Part shown: positions 19,490 through 29,218 of the stretch, piece after piece
Layout: the number at the start of each line of letters is the position of its first letter
Position numbering within the stretch: the stretch's first letter is position 1
Assembly (NCBI GenBank): GCA_008704415.1
Contig: VXIS01000338.1
Location: forward strand, 1 to 51,819
From: Sphaerosporella brunnea
Lineage: Eukaryota > Ascomycota > Pezizomycetes > Pezizales > Pyronemataceae
Direction: 5' to 3'
DNA: 51,819 nt
Made by a program: the position numbers and the translations under genes
Notes under the pieces: model-generated
Database searches by the model: none
Seen by the model: only the letters and a program-made list of their open reading frames with translations
What the model was told of the DNA's origin: nothing

Positions 19490-20589
19490 AGCAGAGCCGT
19501 AGAATTCCCATAAGACGGTGCTTTGTGCTAAAACCGTGTTGAGACCTGATACTGCGGTGGCGGATAACGTATCGCCTTGTTCGTCTGACCGAAGTGGCTG
19601 TGGAAGTAGGCACGTAACGAGTTTGTGTAGAGGATGTACGATTCGAACATCTGATGTTGTCTGTAGTTCAAGCCTGATATCGGCAGCCTTTCCCTGCCAA
19701 GTTAGAACGTATTGTCCCCTTTACCGAGTATCTATCTTGGTGAATCTAAAGATGTACCTCGGCCATATTCAAAGAAACCTAATGAAAGAATAGGGTAAAA
19801 TGTGATCGATATCTCTGACCGACAAAGAATCGCAAAGCCGTGCGAAGAGCCAAGACGGTAAACTGTGGACACGTGGGAGAGCTTAGGGAAGTAGATGATG
19901 GTGTTTGGAGTTGACTGGAGCAGACGCGTGGCGCCATAAGCGAACGCGGCTCTTTCAAGCCAGATCGTCGTCAGCGGTCCCGACACACAATTTTAGCCGC
20001 GCGGCTGCACGCGTCGCTTAACTAGGCGACTCGACCAATTAACATCATTTCATTTCCCCCATCATACACGTGGCCAGCACCTTTAATTGTTAATGTGGCC
20101 AAGTTACACGCTTCTCCATGGTTCGACTTGTATTCTAAGCTGGAGCCTTTTGCGCTTGGCTTCACCTATTCCCTTTAGATCTGTTTCCTGTTGTCCGCCG
20201 TCATGATTATGCTTGGCCTAAAGACGGGAGAGTACATATGAGAAGTGCGCCTCCGGCCGACGACTTCGGTTCTAGATTCGATTACCTAGCTAGGCCGTTC
20301 CAGCTGGTCATGCAAGGCAAATCAGTCTTGGTACTCTGTTTCCGGTGAAAGGGACTAAACTGAGCTTTTTTGGCCCCACGGCGACATTGTACCCAAGAAT
20401 TTCTAGGCCTATGGAAGGTTTTGATGCGCCCAGCATGTATCAACGCTACACAGAATGATGGCCCAAGTTGTGTCTCAGTGCTCGGCGTCGGTCTCCTTGA
20501 AAAGGCGGAGTTCAACAAAGCAGGTCACTGTGGCCATGGTGGGAGCTGTTTTCTTCATGTCCGTTTATCCCGATTTCGAAGACAGATTA
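19490..20589. other. Likely 5' exons and promoter of the kinase, otherwise unassigned
   Basis: The part up to 19,990 probably holds the unresolved 5' exon(s) of the APH-like gene. From 20,000 to 20,590 I see no gene or repeat. Confidence 0.35.
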
Positions 20590-21565
20590 TTATATAAATC
20601 AAGCGCTCGCAGTGTCCCGTTACTGGTGAACGATTCAGGCGGAGCGTTAGTGGACGTCGGACGGGCATTCCAATGATGTTATGTTTGTCACCCTATCTTC
20701 CTATCCTCAAAATTTCCACTGACACATGCAGTGATCATTCTGTCGCCGAAAACACTTTGATGATTCCCGAGCTCAAAGCCCACCTGAAGGCCAAAGTGTC
20801 AGAACCCAGTAGGTGCGGGCAGAGACAGCTAGCTATTAACCCCGTGCAGTTTGAATAAACAATGGATGGCAACGTCCTCTGATCCGCTGAGGGTCCGGGA
20901 AAAGTACACGGCGCAGAAGTTACCTGAAAGACTTCCTAAATGTCTATTTCGCGATCCCACCTTGTCAGGTGCTGGGGAAAGAAAACATAGTCACCAGTCC
21001 CGGCCATGGGAAGTATCCCTTGGATGGCTGTAAATTTTAGGGATGAGATCCTAATTGGCAGACCATTTCATGGATGGATTTTGCATGAGTCGTTCACGGT
21101 TTTACCCGTTTCATACAGGAACAGACGCAAATGCTGACTACACTTAGCTAGAGTCAATTATAGTTGTTGAATTCAAAGACGTTGAGCCCTTCTCGAAGGA
21201 GGCGGTGCGAATACCGCGAGGCCATGGAGAGCCTGATCAAGGCTATCTTTCTGTGCAATCCTAACAATCCGCTTGGAAGATTTTTTGTCCGTACCCGCAC
21301 GTCTCTCCTTCGCTCACAATGCTGACTATGTAGCAGCCAATAGAAATGTATTACCCTGTTCCTCGAAAATGATATTCACCTCATCGTAGACGAGATCTAC
21401 GCACTCTCCCATTACCGCAAGCCCCATTTACCGCTCTGCTTGCAATGCGAGTGGATTCACGAACAGAAAAGCTTATTCACGTTCTGTATGTCAGCACTGT
21501 ATGGCAGGAGGCTGATTTATGGTAGGTACGGAATGTGTAAGGACTCCGGTATCTCTCACTATTTC
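20590..21565 (+). pseudogene. Decayed ACC-synthase-like aminotransferase (class I/II, PLP-dependent)
   Basis: Pieces of one protein appear in order but in different frames with stops between. A VPLL...VDVG block lies near 20,600-20,660. VAENTLMIPELKAHLKAKV lies at 20742-20800. An NVYFAIP-QVLGKENIVTSPG-like piece lies near 20,940-21,000. GRPFHGWI lies near 21,060-21,080, and EPFSKEAV near 21,190. IKAIFLCNPNNPLGRFF lies at about 21237-21290, FLENDIHLIVDEIYALSHYR at about 21360-21420, and a YGMCKDSG remnant near 21,530. These are the substrate-entry, PLP-binding and Asp/Tyr motifs of fungal 1-aminocyclopropane-1-carboxylate-synthase-like aminotransferases. At least two former introns are recognisable. 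No continuous reading is possible, and I do not see the Schiff-base Lys region intact. The gene is dead. Confidence 0.8.
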
Positions 21566-23017
21566 CCACATCGGGTTCTTTGTGATTAACTCCATACAAC
21601 AAGGACCAGCGGGTCAGAGCCGGTGCCATAGTACCCCTTCCGCCCCGCTGCTAAATGCCACCCTGACTGGCGTCTCCTACATCGACTGGGTTTCGTCTGG
21701 CGGTGGCATAATCTAGTCCTGTCTGCTGGCAGACCCACTCTGATGAGACAGCCAATGCACGCTGCTACCATGTCTGGTGCAATATGTGTATTGCAGCCAG
21801 AAGGGGAGTTATTGTTGCGGATGCAGCACTTATGGTGCCTAGGTGGGTAGGGCCGGGCCTGGACTGGAGCATGTGTTGGCTGGAGGCGGGGATATAGCCA
21901 CTCAAAAGTCTTGTTTTCATGTTTATATTGTATCCTGCTCCGGCGGCCGATTTCGCGACGAAAGGCAAAAAAAAATGCCACTAAAAAAATGCCGCGGAAA
22001 CGGAAAAGGGGATAATGGGATACTATTCCTATGCCGGTAGGAGGTGTGGTTGTGGAGGGGAAGCCTCCTAGTTGGTGGGAGCTCGAGGTTGGTTGCTATC
22101 GGGCGCCGCAACTTAACTCACTACTGATCACTCGGCATAATCACAGACTCAGACTTTCTCTGAAGTTCTGCACCAGATCCAGTGTGCCGTATTTTATCGC
22201 GAACAAGGGATTTGAGGGAGATCAAACTTTTTCTGATAGTCGCGACTTGAAAAGCAACCAAAAAACAGCAGTACCATAAACGTGTGACGTATTTATAGAA
22301 TCAGTCAACAAACATTTAAACGCCTAAGATGACAAACAGAACTCTTTAAACCTCAAACAAAACTTGAACACTTTCCTTTGCAGTATGTACCATCCCGTAA
22401 AATCACAACACTTGACATTTTCAAATTGACACGGTGTTTTCCCTCGGAATGATTCGTACGCTGTTTATGAAGCCGCCTGGTTAACTGCTACCGTCTGCTC
22501 TGGCGCAAGATGATCTACTGTCGCGGCGTCAATAATGGGACCATTGCTTGCCAACTTTGAAACGTTTCGGGCGTCTCGAACATGGGGGAATGCTTTATTA
22601 GGCACCGGATTTTCAATGAAGCCTCGTCTTGAGCCACCAAACAACTCCGGCGGGCAAGCCCACTCTTGGGAGTTTAAGAAAAACCGCTCGCAAGCAACCT
22701 GGTTTTTCACCTCAATGATAAAAGGGTGTATTATGGTAACGCAAACGAAAGGGGGTCAACCGGGCACCTGCAATAGCGGGTCTCAATAACCTCCATTCGC
22801 TCCGTCCGTGATCCCGACCGTGGCTGAACGCCGCCACTCTGTTGGTGAACGCTTATTGAGAACCTCATGGAGTCGTAACCTCCCGGTCATAAACGGATGA
22901 CGCCGAGAAACAACACCGCACCCAACCACGCCGACCCCGCCGCTGAATGATCTACAGCCTGAGGTCGCCTACCCACAACGCCACCGAGAGATCCCCGGTA
23001 CCCATGCCGAGCAAATA
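21566..23017. other. Degenerate intergenic region left of the pogo element
   Basis: I assign no intact gene. A minus-strand open stretch (22465-22760) without ATG is noted separately. A 29-bp sequence at 22771-22799 has an inverted, about 83% similar partner at 25796-25824, on the far side of the transposon. Confidence 0.4.
22465..22760 (-). pseudogene. Orphan exon-like open stretch, unknown
   Basis: About 97 codons are open with no ATG and end in a stop at 22465. The predicted peptide (with IEVKNQVACERFFLNSQEW and PPELFGGSRRGF) has the mixed composition of a folded protein rather than random sequence. It could be the last exon of a gene cut off by transposon activity nearby. I do not recognise the family, and it may be spurious. 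Confidence 0.25.
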
Positions 23018-23019
23018 TA

Positions 23020-25404
23020 CCGTAGAAACTCTTATGTACCGCGCTCTTTGAAGTACCGCGCAACTTTATACCGAGTGCCGGTGCTAGGCGGTAGGCAGCA
23101 ACAGGTGCGGCGCGCCAGAAACAGCTCAAAAACTGATAATTACACTTGTACAGCAATTTCATCATCATCCTCCCGCTCTTTGACCTCAATATCCTGCGCC
23201 ACAGCACCCTTTTCGTCGAGCAGTTGTAAAAGTCGTGGCCAATTGTCCTCCTGCAGAAGCCCACCCCCGGTCTGGTGCCTCCCATTCTCCACCACACCCG
23301 GCTCCAGATTGCAATTCAGACCTCCCGCTCCCCAAATCTCGCTACCACCAATTTCCTTGGCAAGATCTGGTAGATCTTTGACCTTCAAAAGGTGATCTTC
23401 TGAACCATCAGGATTTAAAGAAATCCCAGTCTGCTGAAACGACTTGCGAATGAGATCTCCTTGCTCATCATGGAGCTTTTCCCATGCGTCAGCAACACAG
23501 CGAGTAATCAAAATCCGACGCTCCCGCGCCCGAACATTTGCCTTATCAGGGAAATCGCTATGCCAATTCTGTTCTATCTTTTCCTCAAGATAGTCGCTGA
23601 TATGTTGCTTCACCGATTTGTTGACATGCGCATCGAGTGGCTGCAGATAGCCTGTCAGGTCTTCTGGAATAAATGCCGTCGTAGTGTTGAGATGTGGCGA
23701 AGAGAAATGTTGAAGGACTCGCAAAGTACAATGCGTAGGACAGGTGTCAAGTGTCAGCAGTCGAGGTAGATTGGCTTCACGGTCTTCAGGCTCAGTCGCT
23801 TGTTTGAATTGATGCTCAATCCACCGCAGCATGAGAGGAATATCCATCCAGGCTTTCTTCTGCCACTGAACCTCTACACGGCGATCGTAGTATTCCATCT
23901 CGTGCTTTAGTGCATTTGCTTTACCTTCACCTCGGAAGATAATCAAAGGTTTGCACCGGCTGCGACCGTCACCGCAAAGTAAGAGAGCAAGTGTGGCTTG
24001 CCGACGCAACCACGCTTTAGGCCCTTCAGCTTCCTTCCTCACAGATTTCGCTCCTTGGGGTGCATAGGTATGTGTTGAATAGAAGTCAAAAGGTAGACCC
24101 ATTTGATCAAAGTTAAACGTCAATCGGCGACGAAACCGTCCGACTTCGAAAGTCTTTTCGTCTGGGGATCGAGGAACTGAATTTCTGCGGAGGAACCGTA
24201 GGAATTGCACGGCGGTGTTACGATAATCCTCTGGCATGCGTTGCGCCTGCGATGTAGGTGCTCTCCACTCGATCAAGTGACGGTTTTTGAATCCTCCAAA
24301 CCAACCATCTGAAAATCTGTGGTTGCTCAGCAATGTTCACCATAAAAAGCTTAGATAGGAATCCTACTCGCAGCCAAACGTCTTTTTGTCATCCACTACC
24401 TTCACTTTCTCCGGATATTCCTCCTCAAAGATAGTCTTTGCTCGGTTCTCAAACCACTTTCTTGTAATTTCAAGTCCCTTCACCCACCGTGCTCTCCATT
24501 CATCGGCCAGACGCACTTCCATGTCAGGCCACTCCACCTTTCTCCCACTTCCTATCCTGCGACTCTTCTCAGGAGCATCTAAAATTTTCTTTTCATCCTG
24601 CCTCCAATCCCGCAGTTGTGACTCAGTAAACCCAATCAAGGCGGCTACTTTCCGCCTTGACAGCTTTTTCAAAACCATTTCCCCCTTCGCATTTTTCTGC
24701 CACTCCCTCCCATTATCCTCAAAGTCTAAAGCCTGCAGTCTTTCTTCCCGTGTCGTACTCCTCCTCTTCGAAATCCCTTCCTTAGGCTCCTTCGCTGCCT
24801 TGCGCTTTAAGGGATTCACAATGCGCGTTCTCTCGTGGATTTGCTGCATAGGTGCCAGCGGGGGGCGGCCCTCTACTGCCTCTGCTGCTGGCGGGAGCGG
24901 TAGAGAGTTCGCGCAACGGGCACCGACGGGGATTGGTTCGTGGCCTTGACGCCGGGGCCGTTCCTCTTGGTATCGCTCTCCATGCTGCCGCCGCCGGTGC
25001 TTAGGCAGCTCCCTCTCCATGCTACTACCAGAACTAGTAGTATGTGCCTGGGACGCCGAGCCCACAGCGTGGTCAACATAGTGTCGAGGTGGAGTTGGGA
25101 GATGTTCCGCCTCCTCCCGCACTTGATTGAGAACGTCGTAGTCGTCTGTGCTCATCCCTTCGCACACAAGTCAGTTTCAAGTTTCCATGCTTTTCAAGGT
25201 CCCTGGCCTGGGAACATACTGGGCTGGGGCTGTTCAGATGCTGCGGGGGTTCAGTGTTCGGTGCGCGATGCAGTGCACCGTTGGTGGACGTCAATGGAAC
25301 GCCTGCCTGACGTCAGGTTGGCCGGCATCCGGGTCCTACTCTCAGAAAACCTAACCGCCCAGACTTTTGAACACCGCGCGCGCGGTATATAAGGAATTCT
25401 ACGG
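23020..25404 (-). mobile_element. Pogo-type (Tc1/mariner superfamily) DNA transposon, 2,385 bp
   Basis: The ends are imperfect inverted repeats: left CCGTAGAAACTCTTATGTAC, right (reverse complement) CCGTAGAATTCCTTATATAC, both continuing CGCGC, with about 23 of 27 positions identical. TA flanks each end (23018-23019 and 25405-25406), the superfamily's target duplication. The element encloses a two-exon transposase gene on the minus strand. Size and organisation match fungal pogo/Fot-like elements. Mutated TIR positions suggest moderate age, yet the ORF is open, so it may be autonomous. Confidence 0.85.
23140..25167 (-). CDS. Pogo-like transposase (HTH plus DDE_1 domain)
   Basis: Exons 24368-25167 and 23140-24316 (51-bp intron, donor GTAGGA) encode up to 658 aa. 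The splice recreates CEFSDGWFGGFKNRH, the end of a CENP-B/Tc5-type HTH. Upstream is a first HTH-like block (KLSRRKVAALIGFTESQLRDW). The DDE_1 catalytic domain follows: NFDQMGLPFDFYS holds the first Asp, LLTLDTCPTH the second, and FIPEDLTGYLQPLDAHVNKSVK the third acidic residue and the PLD motif. The first Met (25167) or a second one four codons later (25155) could be used. The N-terminal 120 residues are basic and low-complexity. No internal stop is seen, so the protein may be functional. It sits entirely inside the 23,020-25,404 element. Confidence 0.88.
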
Positions 25405-25406
25405 TA

Positions 25407-27646
25407 GACCAGGACTACGCATTCCAGCCCCTACAAACCCATAGACTTTGGGAATGCTGTAGCTGCGTCACGAGTTCTTCATAGGCCTTTTGTAGCTCCT
25501 GATATTGAGAATGCCAGTGCCTTCGCTGTTGCCAGAGACGAGCCAGATCTTGACAATCGCATCAGCGGGGTCGTCAATTGTGTCGACAGATTATTTACCG
25601 CTTGCTTTCGGGCTGAGAGGCGTGGCATTCCTTGTAGGGTTGAGGGTGCGGAGCTTGGGGGCTGTTGGCGATGGTGGAACGATGCTCGCGAGCACCAAAT
25701 TCACGTCATCACGACCCCCAATCGGGGCCAATCAGAGGTTTTTCCGCACCCCGTTCGTTTTGCCTTTCCGGCAAACGAACTTGACAACGGGGGTCGAACG
25801 GAGGTTATTGACACCCACTATTACAAAAACTCCGATCACAATGCCGCATAAACATACACCCCGGAGTACTCCGGCACTGACAATCGGGGGATTTCCTGGT
25901 ACAGTATGTACTGAGTAGGTAAAAAATTAAATTGTTGGCGGCTTTTAGCATTGCAATACAGATACCCAGCTAGACTTGTAGGAGTCGATAACTACGGTTC
26001 GATTGCATACGTGTCAGGTAAAGTTCTTAACTTAAGCTCTAAAATATAGCGCTTGGGAGAGGTGTAAACCTTTGTTTGAATGAGACGGGTCTGGGAGAAA
26101 TGAAGCTCGGCGACTGGAAGGAAAGACCTGTGCCGCCGGCTGGCCTGAACCTGAAGCTCGGCGTCTGGAAGGCGAGAAGACATTGACATAAAGCCCGAGT
26201 CCTGTGCCCACACTGGCACCGGCATTCTATACACCATCAACTACCAGCCAACCTGAAATGCCTCGCTATCCTGACGCCGAGTTTCTCAGAAGGTTTGAAT
26301 TAAAAGTCGTAACCCGCCGCAAGGCCGTGACCTTGAAGATTTATTTACTAGCAACTTGAGGACAAAATACTGCAGCCATCAAGAGCCATTTCGTCGACAA
26401 AGCCGTATTTTGGGAGCTTGCAAACAAGGCAGTGAATTTTTGAGAAGAAACGACACCATTCTTGCCACACCTCCTTCACACACACCTGATTCCGTACCAT
26501 CAGAGCAGTTCCTTTCTACCCGGAACGTCATTCATGATAAAAGAGAAACCGCCTTACTGCAGAGAGGGCCGACAAGCTATCCTACATCCATGTCAACATG
26601 CGCATTCTTTCGCAACCTCCGCAGTTGGAATATGGTAGAAGAAGCTCAGTTGGTAGAGCTTGAGGAGGAGTTAATGGAGATTGAGGACGATCTCGTCTAG
26701 CTCGCATTTGGTTCGGCGACGTCGAAGAAAGTCAAAAAAAAACCCAATCACAAATAATCACTCTGTCTCGGTGCGATTTTATCTTTTTCAGTGTAGTTTC
26801 CTAAAAGCGTAATAAACGTTGGTAACGATGGTATGTAATACTTGCCGACCCCTATAGACTTGCGAGTGACACGATGTGATCAACATGCCGCCATGTCCAT
26901 TGCTGTTCGACCTACGCATGCTAACCGGCTTCCTGTCAATCTTCAACAACACTCAAAGAAGCCCCTTTATACCCTGCACCGGCTCAAAAACACCAGAAAA
27001 GGCTCGATCCAATAATTGACTCTGGCCTCTCCAGCAGCACGCACAATTGCATTTTTTTCTATCAGGGCAAGACGTTGGCTTGCTAAGGATTGATTATTCC
27101 CGGCTGGAAGCTGAGGAAACGGATTGCTTACTCTCTTTTCTGTGTTTTTGTTGCTCGTCACGGGCCCGGATGTATCGACCAAGGGCCCGTTTGTTTAACT
27201 GCCGGAATCCGTGTAGTCGGATTGGAGAATCAACAAACATTCTCCTCAAGACTGGTGCCCACCCCGGCTCACCAATTAGGTAGCAGATCGCAGTCGCTTT
27301 CAGTGAAAAATACTCCGGGTCAAGCGGACAAACGGAATATTGCTCGTCCGGATCCCAAGAATCACCGCGTGTGTGAAGATGAAGAGATTTAAAGAACCCC
27401 CTCTCCCCACCCCCGCATCCTTGAAACAGTTTGGCAGTTAGATAAGTCTTCTGAAGCAAGATGAGATTCACGGTTCTGGTCCTGGGTAGAGTATCTACAA
27501 AGCAGCCTTTCACATCGAATCACGCACGCACGCACGCGCAACGAAACCCTTTTATTTCGCGCCAGGTATCCAATCCCAATCCATCCAGCCGATCCCAAAG
27601 CGAACAAACGGACGAAAAAAATGAAGAGAGAAAAAAAGAAATGAAT
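25407..27646. other. Gene-free region right of the transposon
   Basis: No gene is recognised over about 2.2 kb. It contains the partner of the outer inverted repeat (25796-25824) and a 14-bp perfect palindrome, CCGGAGTACTCCGG (25861-25874). A hairpin GTTCGTTTTGCC...GGCAAACGAAC lies near 25,753-25,780. A 20-bp direct repeat with one mismatch sits at 26101-26120 and 26152-26171. A 114-aa ORF at 26356-26700 has no recognisable domain. Confidence 0.45.
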
Positions 27647-29109
27647 TTACGCCCCCAACACAGCTTTGACCTTTTCAATCTGCTCCAACACACGGTGCCT
27701 AGCGGGCCCACCAATAGCGGCGCGTTTCTCAACGCTCTTCTCAAAGTCAAAGACCTCAGCGTGAACGTCCTCCTCAAAGACGTCGCACAGACCCTTATAG
27801 TCTTCCAGGGTGAGCTTGTCGATACCCGAGAAGCCGCGCTCCTCCGCCAGGCGCACCGCAGCGCCCGAGATGTGGTGAGTCTGCCTGAACGGCACGCCCT
27901 TGCGGACGAGGTAGTCTGCCAGATCAGTGGCGAGCATGTCCATCGTCAACGCCTCGCGCATCTTTTGCTCGTTGATCTTGAGGGTGCTGAGAACGCCGGT
28001 GGCGATCTGGAAGGAGTCTGCGACGGTGCGCACGCAGTCGAAGAGCGGTTCCTTGTCCTCCTGCAGGTCCTTGTTGTAGGTGCTCGGCAGGCCCTTGAGC
28101 GTGTACATGAAGCCGGCCATCTGACCAAAGACTCTTCCGCTCTTTCCGCGCAGCAGCTCGAGGGAGTCGGGGTTCTTCTTCTGCGGCATGAGGGAGGAGC
28201 CGGTGCTGTATGCGTCCGCCAGAGAAATGAAGCCGAATTCAGCCGTCGAGTAGATGATCAGGTCTTCGGCCCACTTGGAGATGTGGTTCATGGCGAGCGC
28301 CGCCCATTGCAGTGTTTCTACAATGAAGTCGCGGTCGGAAACCCCGAGGAGGGAGTTGCCAACGACGCCTTCGAAGCCTAGTTCCTTGGCTAGGAACTCT
28401 CGGTCGACCTCGAAGGGGTTACCAGCCAGCGCACCGCTGCCGAGAGGGCACTTGTTTACCCGCTTGTAGAGCTCCCGAAGTCTCTCGAGATCGCTCGAGA
28501 AGGAAAGGGCATGGGCCATGACCCAGTGGCTCCAGCGGATCGGCTGGGCGCGCTGCAGATGGGTATATCCGGGCATGAGGACATGCATATCCTGCTCGGC
28601 TCTTCCGACATGTGCCTTCAAGAGATCGGTCAAGAAGCCCTCAATCTCCTCCAGCTTTCCTCGGAGCCAAATGCGCATGTCAGTCGCGACCTGGTCGTTG
28701 CGGGAGCGGCCGGTGTGGAGTTTTCCCGCGATGTGCGTGCCGATGATCTCGCCGAGTCGGCGCTCGTTCGCGGTGTGGATGTCCTCGTCGACACCGGGGA
28801 TGATCTTGAAGGTGCCTGCCTCCCACTCTGCTTCCACGAGGTCGAGCCCCCGGATGATCTCGTCACGCTCGTGCTCTGTCAGGATCCCCCGCAGATGCAT
28901 CGCTTTCGCGTAGGCTTGCGAGCCCCGCACGTCCGCGGTGTGCATGTGGCGGTCGTAGTGGATAGACTCGTTGTAGACGGTCATGAGGGGGTCGGTCGCG
29001 CCTGCATCATCCGCCACAATCAGCACTCACAAGCAAAAAAGGTCCAATTGACCCATAATCAGCACCTACCAGTGAAGCGACCACCCCAAAGCTTAGTAGA
29101 AGAGGCCAT
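27647..29109 (-). CDS. ARG4: Argininosuccinate lyase
   Basis: This enzyme cleaves argininosuccinate to arginine and fumarate, the last step of arginine synthesis. A 40-bp first exon (29070-29109, [14 protein letters not shown]) joins the main exon (27647-29001) across a 68-bp intron, giving 464 aa, the usual family length. [36 protein letters not shown] and the fumarase/lyase signature [16 protein letters not shown] (the flexible loop with the catalytic Ser) are all present. [15 protein letters not shown] matches the substrate-binding N-terminus. Fungal forms are cytosolic, and no mitochondrial presequence is seen. The TGACTCA site 103 bp upstream of the ATG suggests control by the Gcn4/Cpc1 amino-acid-starvation regulator. 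Confidence 0.97.
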
Positions 29110-29211
29110 ATGTTTTCTGCGGAATTGCGAGGGTTGGGCGGCGGCGGGGTAAATGGGCAGCGGGGCAAGTGGGCGGCGGGAATAAAGGTTGCCTGCCAAG
29201 CCCCAGGTACC

Positions 29212-29218
29212 TGACTCA
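29212..29218. promoter_or_regulatory. Cross-pathway-control element (TGACTCA) of ARG4
   Basis: A perfect TGACTCA lies 103 bp upstream of the ARG4 start codon. This palindromic heptamer is the known consensus for Gcn4/Cpc1/CpcA bZIP factors, which induce amino-acid biosynthetic genes on starvation. Position and target gene make a functional site likely. Confidence 0.7.

Noticed and set aside
26101..26171. 20-bp direct repeat as target-site duplication of an element
   Set aside because: Only 31 bp lie between the copies and no inverted ends are present, so no insertion is indicated.
27094..27513. 139-codon minus-strand ORF upstream of the ARG4 3' end
   Set aside because: No conserved motif, atypical composition, and it overlaps the likely ARG4 3' UTR.
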